64,000 nucleotides of DNA from Yponomeuta sedellus (Eukaryota; Arthropoda; Insecta; Lepidoptera; Yponomeutidae). Below, piece by piece: positions 22,110 through 33,235 of the stretch (the first letter of the stretch is position 1; each line of letters starts with the position of its first letter). The DNA lies in contig OW203738.1 of assembly GCA_934045075.1 (NCBI GenBank), positions 4,579,487-4,643,486 on the forward strand, given 5' to 3'. The notes beneath the pieces were generated by a model that had not been told where the DNA came from, searched no databases, and saw only the letters and a list, made by a program, of their open reading frames with translations. The position numbers and the translations under genes were made by a program.

Positions 22110-22665
22110 TATGTAATAAGAATTGGAACGACTTTAAGTGTTGTTTTATTTGTAGACTAGCTTTTGCCCGCGACTTCATCCGCGTGGACTTTTTTTGCAA
22201 CCCCGTTCTTTCCCTTAAGGGTTGAATTTGGATAAACGCCGAAACACGTGTTCAATCAATTGTATTGAAGAGTATTTATTTTAAGTTTCAAGAAAATTAG
22301 ACAACATTCTTTATACCTCCCATACAAATTTAGGCAACCCTTTTCGCCCCCTTAGGGGTTGAATTTAAAAAAAATCGGTCTTATTTCAGCCTCCTAGGTC
22401 CAACGGTTTGGGCTGGGCTTTGATGAGTGAGTCAGTCAGGACTTTGAATTTTATTTATATAGATTAGTAGTATAATAAAACAGAAAAACTGGATAAAAAC
22501 GGATACGCAGTTAAAATAGTCAGATCTGGTCGAAGGGTAAAAGTAGTAATGATGAAAAATGAGGGAAATCGAAAAATGTGTGACGTAATTTAAATATTTG
22601 AAAATGATAGATAGAAAAAGAAATAAAAATGGTGTAAAGAGGTTTGCACCGTTACAATATGAGGT
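22110..22665 (+). mobile_element. Element K copy, interrupted by a Helitron-like element
   Basis: TTGGAACGACTTTAAGTGTTG at the left and TTTGCACCGTTACAA at the right match the element at 33508-34025. Between about 22156 and 22466 lies another repeat (GACTAGCTTTTGCCCGCGAC to TATATAGATTA). Confidence 0.55.
22156..22466 (-). mobile_element. Helitron-like insertion nested in element K
   Basis: Starts CTAGCTTTTGCCCGCGACTT and ends TTTTATTTATATAGATTA. A second 3' part (CTAGGTCCAACGGCTTGGGC, AGTCAGGACTTTGAA) is at 32385-32470. Confidence 0.5.
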
Positions 22666-23274
22666 CGATGAGGAGGACATCATCATCACTACCTAGACTA
22701 GTCGCCGTAGATCAGAGTATCCTGGCTTCGGACGAGGATAAGTTATTGTGTTACGTGGAAATTATTACTATTATAAATAAAAGCTGCGTAATTTATTTCA
22801 CTTCAGTGCAATAAAAATGTATCATCAGAGGCATGAATTCCTCCGGCATTGGCACACTGAAATATTTCTTGCGATCCATTTCCATTCTCGAAAGAAATGT
22901 GCAAGGCTGTCTCGTACAATTACGGAAGAAACATTATACCTCCTGTATAATACTTAACGTGAGTTCTGCGATCCAGTTATTCAATTTCACCAAGTCGGTA
23001 CGTAACAGAAATCATCAATGTCACCCTTATACAGGTGGGCTTGCTGCTCAAAATATCCGCCGCAGGGCCACTACGCATGTGGAAGTAGGTAGTAGCTCGT
23101 ATTGTTATTTTTTGAAAGTCTTTTCTGGTACAAAAACATAAGTCCTTTCGATTTTTTTTATATTTTTGGAAAGAATATGATTATCTACAAAACTTACATG
23201 ATTAGCATACTTAATAACTACCATTGCTAATTAACTTCAAGAATTATGAAAAACAAAACAAGTTTGCTTTGATT

Positions 23275-24650
23275 TAAAAACCTATTTAGAGGCTAAAGAT
23301 TTCACCCATGCCGGGATTCGAACCCGCAACCTCTGGCTATCCGTACCAGCGCTCTACCAATTGAGCCAATGGGCGACTCACGGCATCAGTGAAATTTCGA
23401 ACCTCTTTACAATATTCTCTGTATTACGTACAGGCAGCGACATCTGACTTAAGCAAATTGCATTACTTACAGCCCTGACTACCTACTTTGCAGTTAGGTT
23501 TAACATCGGAACGATATCACTGTACCCACATGATTACACTATTTTTTAATTTTAATGCACTAACCCGTGCTAAGGAACAAATTCAAAAACCTATTTAGAG
23601 GCTAAAAATTTTACCCATGCCGGGATTCGAACCCGCAACCTCTGGCTATTCGTATTTTTATTTGGATGTTTTTGCCACAAACAGCCACATCCACATTTCA
23701 GTCAAGCCTGATGGCATCTGGATCAAGGAGCCTACTTCGATATCGTTCCGATGTTAAACCTAACTGCAAAGTAGGTAGTCGGGGCTGTAAGTAATGCAAT
23801 TTGCTTAAGTCAGATGTCGCTGCCTGTACGTAATACAGAGAATATTGTAAAGAGGTTCGAAATTTCACTGATGCCGTGAGTCGCCCATTGGCTCAATTGG
23901 TAGAGCGCTGGTACGGATAGCCAGAGGTTGCGGGTTCGAATCCCGGCATGGGTGAAATTTTTAGCCTCTAAATAGGTTTTTAAATTTGTTCCTTAGCACG
24001 GGTTAGTGCATTAAAATTAAAAAATAGTGTAATCATGTGGGTACAGTGATATCGTTCCGATGTTAAACCAAACTGCAAAGTAGGTAGTCGGGGCTGTAAG
24101 TAATGCAATTTGCTTAAGTCAGATGTCGCTACCTGTACGTAATACAGAGAATATTGTAAAGAGGTTCGAAATTTCACTGATGCCGTGAGTCGCCCATTGG
24201 CTCAATTGGTAGAGCGCTGGTACGGATAGCCAGAGGTTGCGGGTTCGAATCCCGGCATGGGTGAAAATTTTTAGCCTCTAAATAGGTTTTTAAATTTGTT
24301 CCTTAGCACGGGTTAGTGCATTAAAATTAAAAAATAGTGTAATCATGTGGGTACAGTGATATCGTTCCGATGTTAAACCTAACAGCAAAGTAGGTAGTCG
24401 GGGCTGTAAGTAATGCAATTTGCTTAAGTCAGATGTCGCTGCCTGTACGTAATACAGAGAATATTGTAAAGAGGTTCGAAATTTCACTGATGCCGTGAGT
24501 CGCCCATTGGCTCAATTGGTAGAGCGCTGGTACGGATAGCCAGAGGTTGCGGGTTCGAATCCCGGCATGGGTGAAATTTTTAGCCTCTAAATAGGTTTTT
24601 AAATTTGTTCCTTAGCACGGGTTAGTGCATTCAAATTAAAAAATAGGTTT
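23275..24650. repeat. Inverted and tandem array of about 310-bp units with tRNA-like SINE-C
   Basis: One and a fraction units in minus orientation (23275-23650), about 90 bp of other sequence, then three direct units starting at 23741, 24050 and 24360 (periods 309 and 310 bp). Each unit has a 71-nt tRNA-like head, a short tail (AGCCTCTAAATAGG, TTAGCACGGGTTAGTGCATT) and about 150 bp of spacer (TTGCTTAAGTCAGATGTCGC). tRNA-like heads: 23304-23374 and partial 23613-23650 (minus), 23883-23953, 24192-24262 and 24502-24572 (plus). Confidence 0.85.
23883..23953 (+). ncRNA. tRNA-like SINE-C head (not a functional tRNA)
   Basis: Folds as a cloverleaf: acceptor GCCCATT with CATGGGT (6 of 7 pairs), D stem GCTC/GAGC, anticodon stem CTGGT/GCCAG, T arm GGGTTCGAATCCC. 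The anticodon loop ACGGATA would give GGA, but position 33 is C instead of the universal U, and a serine tRNA would need a long variable arm. So it is tRNA-derived. Identical heads follow at 24192 and 24502. Confidence 0.65.
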
Positions 24651-25900
24651 GTTTTGTCAAAACAAAACTCTGCCTAACCCTTCCGTGATACACGTAGGTG
24701 TGACTATATAATATTGTGTGCTTTGAAAACTGGCCAGAAAATATTGAAAACTCGTAGAACTTAAGTTGTTATAATAACAAGCCCCAATTGCCGTTTTTCG
24801 AGTGGATTTTTCGGTGCATTTTAGGTATCTAACTTTGTATAAAATATCACGCAGGAAACTACTAAGTAAATTAAATAAATTGTAAAGATACTAAGGATTC
24901 CAGCATCGCTTGCATGGCAATCAGTCTTTCAAAACACGGGAAATGCCAACGGTGACGCCAGAACCGCAGGAAAAATATTTTTGTTTAATTTTATAAACAT
25001 TTACATAGTCTGGGAACTAAAAAAAATATTTTTTTTACTGAAAAAGAGTTATAAATTGTTGAAAAATAAAATAAAAATTGAATTTGAATGGAAATGCTTT
25101 TTTTAGTGTTTCTTCAGCACGTAATCTAGGTATATTCTGTCCAGTATTTACGTTATATACTCAAAATTAGGCGTGATCGTTGCAAAGACGAACCGTTTTA
25201 TAAGACCGTTTTGTGTTCCGCGACGGTAGGACCGTTTTACGTTTCATTATAAAGCAGTGCCAGAGACTCTAAAGCAGTGCCAGCGTTTGTTCGTCGCGAG
25301 ACCAGTCCTTAAATTGTTTGACGCGGATATGTCCTTTAGTGCTATATTAATAGAGCCTAGAACGTAATGAATGTGATCATTGCGACGTCGTCGTCGGCTC
25401 CTTGCTCGTTCCGTTCGTTTTGGTCTGTGATACAATAAAGTAATCTTTATGTCTATGAGTATACAGTCGAATATCGTGTAAAACAACTTATTTTTTCCGA
25501 TGTTTCGTGATTTCGTCTCGTTCGCACTCGTTTGACCGTCCTCTGCGCCTTGCTCGTTCGCATACAATGAAACCAGTTGCGAACGAGGACGGTTTCGAGG
25601 ACCTGTTTTCGTTCCAGAAAAAACGGTTGCGTTTCGTCGTCGAAAAATCGGACAACGACCCACTCCTACTCAAAATGTGTGAGGCTGCTATGTGGCGGCC
25701 CTAAGTCAGCAAACTCGACCTTGCAAACAACGCACATGGTTCCCTCTAAAATTAACATCAGTGCACATGCAGCCACTGAAGGTGGGCATTACACTTTAAA
25801 ATAATGAAAGGTATATTGTTATAGTTTTTGCAAGGAGGAACGTAAAACTATAGTCGCACTGTTAGAGGGGGAGGATAGCAGTCTAAGGAAAGGTCCTTTG
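24651..25900. other. No gene recognised; CpG-rich segment at 25370-25700
   Basis: The 25370-25700 stretch is dense in TCG and CG words and has overlapping ORFs on both strands (25247-25663 minus, 25507-25704 plus) with no recognisable domain. CTCGTTCGC at 25552 and GCGAACGAG at 25578 form a hairpin. Probably a transposon fragment. Confidence 0.35.
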
Positions 25901-26029
25901 GAATTTACTAAAGCTGATGTTTATTGTGAGTACCATAACTCAAGAAGTTCTGTACTTTTTTTACGTAGCCTATAAAAGTCTCACTGGAGGACAAAAGTCT
26001 TCTCTCACAGAGAAAGGGTGTGGGCTTAA

Positions 26030-26215
26030 TTACCAAGCGAGTCCCACTGCAGGGCGTAGCATTCTCTCAGAGAGAGAAAGAGAGAGATATGAAGATGGTA
26101 TGAGCTTAACCACCACGCGTGCCCACCGCGGATTGGTAATTTCAACCGCTGAGGTATTTGAACACATTAGACACTCAGGTTTCCTCACGATGTTTTCTTC
26201 CACTATAGCTAATGG
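26030..26215 (+). repeat. SINE-F-type repeat with AG microsatellite
   Basis: CCCACTGCAGGGC, then GAGAGAAAGAGAG, then GTGCCCACCGCGGATTGG and CAGGTTTCCTCACGATGTTT. Other copies: 30735-30870, 32255-32310, 44440-44660, 49910-50080. Confidence 0.6.
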
Positions 26216-26749
26216 TATTCCTAGTATAACTTTACAAATGTAAATAACGTAGGAAACAAAGTCTTGAGTACATATCCGCCCAATCGAACCTTTGAATCTT
26301 TTGCTCTAAGCAATAAGGCCGCCAATTGTACTGTATCTTTGTCTTGGGTCTTGGATTGTATTTATTGTATTAAATATATCGTCGAGTTACTCACGTTCCC
26401 GGAATTTGTGTGCCCTTTTCTTGGCTTACAGTGTAGTGAATTACTCGAATACGCTCAACATTTTGTCACTCGTAAGTGATAAATGATAAACGACTGGCAG
26501 GCAACATACCAAACCATTTGTAGTAAAAATTATAAAAATATTTAACCAATTGGACCGGTGCAGTGCCACCGAGGAACACCTTGTCCAAAAGATGTCATGC
26601 AATACGCACTAAGCACTCTGCAACGCCGCCGAAACGTCGTGAATTAACGTTACCTACGTATTTAATTCTTGACGTTTTATAGACAGAAGTCTATCATTTT
26701 CAAACATCTAAAATGACGTCACCCATTTTTGAGATTTCCCTAATTTTTA

Positions 26750-26910
26750 GGATTACTACTTCACATCTTGACTAGACCTGGCTATTTTTACTTGCTTATT
26801 CAGTGTTATCCAGTTTTCTGTTTGTATCATAAATAAAATATATAAACATAAATAAAGCACAAAGTTAGAGTCGTTCCAGTTTTATTATTTATTAAAAGTT
26901 ATACAACATC
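26750..26910 (-). repeat. Element K fragment
   Basis: Minus strand carries GTTGTATAACTTTTAATAAA and AAACTGGAACGACTC, the left end of element K (33508). ACAGAAAACTGGAT-type sequence is also present. Confidence 0.45.
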
Positions 26911-26920
26911 ATTACATCAC

Positions 26921-27160
26921 AAACTTATAATTTGTTTTATAATACGTTATCTAAAAGTGAACTTGAGAAATCTTAACCACTGTGAGACCGATTTCCGCAA
27001 AAAACGGCCGTTTTCGGCGGAAAGTGATTGAAGTCCTTGGTTGTTGATTCTAGGTTCTAGACTGTAGTTTCTCAAAATAGTAAGGTCACAGTTGTTAAGA
27101 TTCCTCTTGTTCACTTTTAGATAAAAACGTATTATAAAGCAAGTTATGATTTTTTCCATT
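26921..27160. mobile_element. MITE-L, near-palindromic element
   Basis: The ends TTGTTTTATAATACG and CGTATTATAAAGCAAG are inverted repeats, and so are internal parts (AAAAGTGAAC / GTTCACTTTT). Non-coding. Related copies: 32960-33215 and 36195-36440. Confidence 0.5.
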
Positions 27161-28505
27161 GGTGGCGCTAGTTGTCACCCCGAAGCGCCTTAATAGGGAT
27201 ATTCTTGAACAGTCATCGGTAAAGAACGCCTTATTATCGATACTGACCGGTTTGTAGTTTTTCTGTTATTTCAATAACTCGCTCTATATCGACGATAGTT
27301 CAGAAACGATCTTATACCACAATAACAAATGTGAATATTAGGGCAGGTAATTGTCGTCAATTGTAATGTTAACTTTGTGTCTAAATTACCTCCGTAGACC
27401 ATCATCTGCCTACATAAAGCCTTCTAGAGACCAAGCTATTTAAATTGGTTTGGGTAGCAATAAACTACGGCGCGACTGACTGGTAAATTATCCGATAGCT
27501 ACGCAGCTGATGCCGTGATGTCATGAGAAGTTATTTAGGCAACGCTGTTTAAGGGCTACACGTCTGTAATGGAGAGGAGATCCCAGGTGTCTATGTTAAC
27601 AATAAAGTAAAGGGTAAAATATTTTTTAATGAAAAATTAAAGATCCACGGACTTATTTATGAAAACCTCCACGAGGAAAAATACCTATAAAAACTTCTTA
27701 ACGACAGTTTAAATAGTCTGCGGCCTCGTTTTCTTTATACCATAGACACTTGAAACTGCCTCCGAGAGGAGTTTGAACTGCTATTTTGTGTGTCACCACA
27801 CTAGAGTATCGGGGTGCATAATAATAGCAAATGAAGAGAACAGTAGTCGATTGTACACCAAGGGACCGATTGTACACGAGGGAAAGACTAAGTTTGGAGT
27901 TCTTTGTCCATTTTTTCTCCAAAATCGTCTAGATTTTGAAATGGACACCTAGTTTGAATTGTAACGTTCATCACTGAAAACTTTTCATTAATTTTTAGGA
28001 GTGGGGGGGACGATACTAAACCCCATTGATAAATTATTAATTCAGTACATAAAAACTAAAATTTTACAAAACATTACTACTTACTGCGCTTGCTGTTTTT
28101 CGTAGTGCAAAAAAAGGTCACCAGCCTTCTTTCATTAAAAACCTAGTAGAAAAGCTGTAGAGGGACTACTCTATTACGAGAAAAGCGAATTTCTCCTGTT
28201 CGAATTATTATTATTAAAACCTTTTTTGTGATTTGACGTTTGTATTTCTCTTATGTTCTCTGCTAAAAAATAAAAAAAAAAATGCTTGCAGTGGTGGTTG
28301 CATACTCCTTGGCAGGAATAGATTTTCATGCGACATCTATAAGGGAGAAAAGACGAAATTTGTAACCCGTTTATGAACGAGAGATGAGACATTTTTTGTG
28401 GGTGTGGTACCAACCCGGACTTCCCCCCCCCCCCCGTGGTGGAGTATGGAGACCCGTGACCCAGCAGTGGGGACATACAAGGGTCGATATCCATCGATCG
28501 ATCGT

Positions 28506-28650
28506 GGTATACATTCAGTCTAGTTCATCCAAAGGTTGTCTGAAAGAGATCACTTTTAGTGATAAGGCCGCCGTCTGTACTCTTAGGTTAAGAAATATCT
28601 GTGTAATTTCCATTTTTATGTACAATAAAGTGTTCTCTATCTATCTCTAT
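28506..28650 (+). repeat. LINE 3' tail (CR1/Zenon-like)
   Basis: CCAAAGGTTGTCTGAAAGAG, GTGATAAGGCCGCCGTCTG, GTACAATAAAGTGTTC and a CTATCTATCT tail. Preceded by the ATCGATCGATCG word at about 28491. Confidence 0.65.
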
Positions 28651-29189
28651 CTATACATTAGTTTTCTGTTCCTAAAAATTGAACAGCAGACCTTGGTATC
28701 CTTAAGATTCTTGAATCTGCTGTTTCATTCTTCTTCGAAAGCCAACGGTATTAAATACACAGGCCTTAAGAACTTAAAAATTTGTGGGTGACTCCATAAA
28801 TTATCCGTCTCAGTCAATAAGTCAAGTCAGCGGCCAAGTCTTCAACAGCGTGCGTTTTTGTCATCGCCAATATAATATACGGATACATTGTAGACTGATT
28901 CACCTTGCAGCAAATTTATCGACTGTTCTCATAGGTTTAAATAGGAGACGTTTTTGTGGGCCTATATCGGAAAATTAATACCTTTTGCCCTTTAATAAAA
29001 TTCAGCTGATAATTGAACAAAGGCATTGCGAGAACGAAATAGATTTGCGAGAAGGATCTGTCAATGTACTGTCGACATCCAAGAACATGTTTGAAGTGCA
29101 AACTCTTAATTTGAATCGCGTATACTCGGCTCCTGAGGCTGATAGGGCTGAGGGTGAGGCAGATAGGCTGAGGCAGGTAGCTTACTAGA

Positions 29190-29255
29190 TGAGGACGTCC
29201 GAGGACGGAACCAAGTGGCACGCCTTCTGAGAGGCCTATGTCCAACCATTCGTTC
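29190..29255 (+). repeat. RTE-type LINE 3' fragment
   Basis: GATGAGGACGTCCGAGGACG, CCAAGTGGCACGC and GGCCTATGTCCAACCATTC resemble the ORF end of the RTE-type LINEs. Confidence 0.45.
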
Positions 29256-29384
29256 CTCCGCAACACAAGCCGTTTCAACAATCATTCAAGCGGATGAACA
29301 TTTGGTCGGTTCGGGCACTTCGGTCCTAAATCGGAACGATTCGGGATTCAAGCCCCAGTACCATTCGATATCAACCCTTGTACG

Positions 29385-29725
29385 TCCCCACTGCTGGGGC
29401 ACGGGTCCCTTTCTGCAACGCAGCATTGTTCGGCCATACTCCACCACGGACGGGGGCCAAGACCGGGTCGTGGAGGATTGTAAGACAGTGGCGAACCTTA
29501 CTGTCCGAAGTTATCAAACCGCCCATAAGGCCTCTGACATGCCTTAACGACTGCCATTACTTGACAGCCGTCAATAACGGCTAAACGTGCGAAATATGGA
29601 AGCGTTCGAAAAAAATGCACTAGCTGTAGTCACGGGACGGTCACCCATGCTGCACCTGACCGCGTCTGTTGTTCCTTGACTCATGTGATTGATTCCAATC
29701 ACTCGGTACTAGGCCCCGAGCGCTT
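29385..29725 (+). repeat. SINE-E-type interspersed repeat
   Basis: Long copy, from CCCCACTGCTGGGGCACGGG to TTGATTCCAATCACTCGG. Short ORFs on the plus strand here are parts of the repeat. Confidence 0.7.
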
Positions 29726-30012
29726 CTACCAATACCATAAGGGAAACAATTGACGTAACCACTAGTTACTAATTAGTGGTTTCAATAACTAATATTGAAG
29801 TTGAATACGAACGTAAGTTTAAGATTAGTCAACTTATAATTTCATTCATAATCGCGAATCGCTATGCCTTATGTAGCTTATTGGCTTGTGCCTTATGTTG
29901 CTTTTTTAAGCAGGTGAGTGCTGGAAAACTGCGCAGTCAACAGGCATGTCTCGTCTCTGACGGCACATGCTGGGGACACACCTTTTGTTGACAACAGTAC
30001 CTACATTCTTTG

Positions 30013-30057
30013 TTTGTAAGCCGTATATTTTTTGTCAAACAATATACGGCTTACAAA
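30013..30057. repeat. Perfect 17-bp inverted repeat with 11-nt loop
   Basis: TTTGTAAGCCGTATATT, an 11-nt loop, then its exact inverse, followed by TAAAG. Could be a fold-back element end. Confidence 0.75.
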
Positions 30058-30311
30058 TAAAGTTTGTTTTTTGTTAATCGCGATAAATGCATTTTTGCTT
30101 TACTTATCTTAAAGCGCGGTAGCAGTGGCTACAACACCTACATATTAATATTCCATTTGAGTAGTTTTACTAAATGTGTAACTACGTTCGAGGTATATTT
30201 TACGTAGCCTCCTGTACGTAGAAGAACAGGATTATATGTGATATGTTACATACCAATTTAAAGGTTTAGGTTAGATATAAGGAAATGTATGATATTTAAA
30301 CATAACCTTTT

Positions 30312-30518
30312 TAACATAACATAACATTTACATACAAGCACATACATTGCTTCTGGCCCCACACTAGAATATCCTGTGTCGTGGGATCCAGAAACAATGA
30401 CATAACAAACATGTAAACATCCAAGACCTGGGCTTTTTTTTTTGTTCCCAGCGGGGATTCTAACCCGGGACCTCTTGCATTGTAGGCAGACGCGCTACCG
30501 CTACGCCACAGAGGTCGT
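30312..30518 (-). repeat. SINE-A, tRNA-derived
   Basis: Near full-length copy: box A GTGGCGTAGCGGTAGCG, a box B with a substitution (GGTTAGAATCC), poly(A) run, body and ATGTTATGTTA tail. Confidence 0.75.
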
Positions 30519-30734
30519 CATTGTTAATAATATAGTTAATTGTATCTCCCTATTGAATTAGGTTACACCTGTAAGGATAGGGAATGTTTGGAAATAAGGA
30601 AATAATAATAATAATAATAATATTCCATCAATAAATTCTAAAATATTAATATTCCAAATGGAATACACATCTTGTAGAACTACTCAAATGAGTAGTTCTC
30701 ATAGATGTGTAACTACGTCGCAGGTAATTTTTAC

Positions 30735-30870
30735 TCGGCCCACTTCAGGGCATAGGCCTTCTCTCAGAGAGAGAGAGAGTATGGGTGGGGCGTACTACGC
30801 GTGCCCGCAGGAGCTTGGCAATTTCAAGCGCCGAGGTATTTGAACAAAGCAGACACACAGGTTTTCCTTC
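30735..30870 (+). repeat. SINE-F-type repeat
   Basis: TCAGGGCATAGGCCTTCTC, AGAGAGAGAG and CAATTTCAAGCGCCGAGG match the copy at 26030. Confidence 0.55.
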
Positions 30871-31050
30871 TCAGGTAGCGAGGTGTATTGCTTGCTACTG
30901 TCAGGTACGAAGTGTAATTAAACATAATATTATGTATATAACTTAGAAAACAAGATCATTTAAAGTTATTGATGGCAATCATGAAATCATATTATACGTA
31001 TAGGTGGCAATTGATGTATTTGGTTTAAGATAACTTGAGAAAAGATGGTC

Positions 31051-31360
31051 AGAGTGCTTAGTGCGAGTTTTTTAACTACTCGATCGCGTTAACGTAAACT
31101 CATATTTCTATGGCATCGAGGAAGCGCCACCTAGCGACAAGTATGGAAATTAAAATTGTTGAGTGCGAGTTGTAATGGTTTACGTTGAGAAGTGAACACA
31201 TTTACCAGCCAAAACACGAATAAACGCGAGTGCGAGTTGTACTGTGACAGCGTTTTGCCAGTTCGAACGGTTAACTTACTCATACTCACTACTCAATGCT
31301 CGATTAACGCGGTAGTAAAGTTATTCGATTGGATCTGTGAAACTCACACTAAGCACTCCG
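31051..31360. mobile_element. MITE-D, copy 2
   Basis: Same TIRs as copy 1. It sits in a repeat (AAAAGATGGTCAGAGTGGAG context) whose uninterrupted counterpart is at 53120. Confidence 0.8.
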
Positions 31361-31714
31361 AGTGGAGTTGTTTCTCCACTACACTACCGACGAAGGCAGC
31401 GGCTTACATTTTACTTTGTACATTGAAATTTAACATACAGAATGTAATATCTTTACGTTGAAATCAATTGAATTGAATTACATGCCGGGATTCGAACCTA
31501 GAATGAGATTATTTAATTTATTTTAATTTTATTAAACATTTTTTTAAACAGAAAACATTAACAATAAATGCATAAATACTACAATGACAGCTTATTACAT
31601 TTTGTTAATTCCTAAGCATTCCGCACTGCTGCTTAAGAGCTTAGTATGCATCAAGAGCATGTTATATGCGATATATAATATTTATGTCCAATTCTTTAGA
31701 TAATTTAACGATGT

Positions 31715-31950
31715 TATGTATGTGGAAGGAAAGGCCGTCCCAGGGACGTAAGGGAAGTCCCAGGCGGTCATACTTCGACAAAATAGATGATATGTTGCCA
31801 AAGGGGAAAATAAAAAGTACCCGGAACCGGCGTGCGTGCATGCAACGGCTAATGAACGTTGATGAAGCGAAGGTGATCTGTCTAGACCGTGGCTAGTGGC
31901 AGTCCCTGGTCTCTGCCTACCCCTGTGGAATACAGGCGTGAGGTTTATAT
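31715..31950 (+). pseudogene. LINE ORF2 C-terminal fragment
   Basis: Reads GSPRRSYFDKIDDMLPKGKI and [20 protein letters not shown], then a stop and the ATACAGGCGTGAGGTT tail. Confidence 0.65.
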
Positions 31951-33235
31951 ACGAGTACCTATATTCTTTTCTATGGATACAGTTGCTACGTAGCGTGTGC
32001 CTGAAGCAAAATGCAAATGGTTTTCAATTAAAAAGCACTAAAAAGCGCAACACAAAGACAGATTACAATCAAACAAGCCACCAACAGTTATTTCATTAAA
32101 CTACACAAAAACAGACCGAAAGCAAACGTTTTTTCACATCTGATGGCTTATTTAGACCCAACAAACAATACACACACGGCCCCAGCAGCACGTATTCACG
32201 TCACAGCGATAAACGTTTTTATCTGCCTAGATATAATATATAATATCGCATATTCACGTCCCACTGTAAGGCACGGGCCTTCTCAGAGAGAGAGAGAGAT
32301 AGAAAGAGACAGAGATGGAATTAATTACCATTAAAAATCCAGTCTTATTCCTTGCTTACATTATATATAGAATTTCTGTGCAAAATTTCAGCTTCCTAGG
32401 TCCAACGGCTTGGGCAGGGCGTTGATGAGTGAGTTAGTCAGTCAGGACTTTGAATTTTATTATATAGTTTTTTTTAATGAAACCTTAGCTTACCTGCGGG
32501 TCTCAACTCGACTGACGCCTAAACAGAACGTAACGATTTCCTTTAAAATAATTCTAACTTGATTGGGCGGCTGCGCTGGACAGCCATTATAAAGAAGTAT
32601 CGTTACAGTACGTGCAAAGGTACGTAACTTAGGACACAACATCATTGATACACCCCGGATTTTCTATCTCTCTACTTATCTACAACATTGAATTTTAAGG
32701 CTAACTAGCGACGCCAATGGAATAACAATCATTCTGTATGTTTAAATGTTGTTATTATTCTTGTTAGTGTTCCCAATATTAAATAAATAAATTATTTATT
32801 TTATTTCAACAACAACAAAAAACTTAACTATCATTACAGGGAGTCCCTAATTCAATAGTTAAGATAACAATAATGAACAAAACAGCAACAATACTGAATA
32901 ATAAAAGAACAATAACAATACGAGTAGAAGCACACAATTACAAACTATTAATTATAAGTATTAATAATACGTTTGTATCTAAAAGTGAACATGAGAAATA
33001 TTAACAACTGTGACAACAATTTTTTAGCAAATACTCGTACAGTCTAGAACCTAAAATCAACAACCAATCGATTCCGCAGAAAAAGGGCGTTTTTGAAAAA
33101 ACCTAGGTTCTTGTCAGTAGGTTCTAAAAAGAGCTACTATATTTATTAAGATTTATGACCTTCACTTATTCCAAAGACGCGTTATAAAAGAAGATATGAT
33201 TTTTTTACCATGAGCGGCGCTAGTTAGCACCGCCC

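Noticed and set aside
23304..24572. Functional tRNA-Ser(GGA) gene cluster
   Set aside because: C at position 33, only one base between acceptor and D stems, no long variable arm, and the same sequence is dispersed with SINE tails and target duplications.
25247..25704. Overlapping ORFs of 138 codons (minus) and 65-75 codons (plus)
   Set aside because: Low-complexity Arg/Ser-rich products due to TCG/CGA words; no domain recognised.
28937..29281. 114-codon minus ORF and overlapping plus ORFs
   Set aside because: Unrecognised, and partly made of a LINE 3' fragment and SINE-E sequence.
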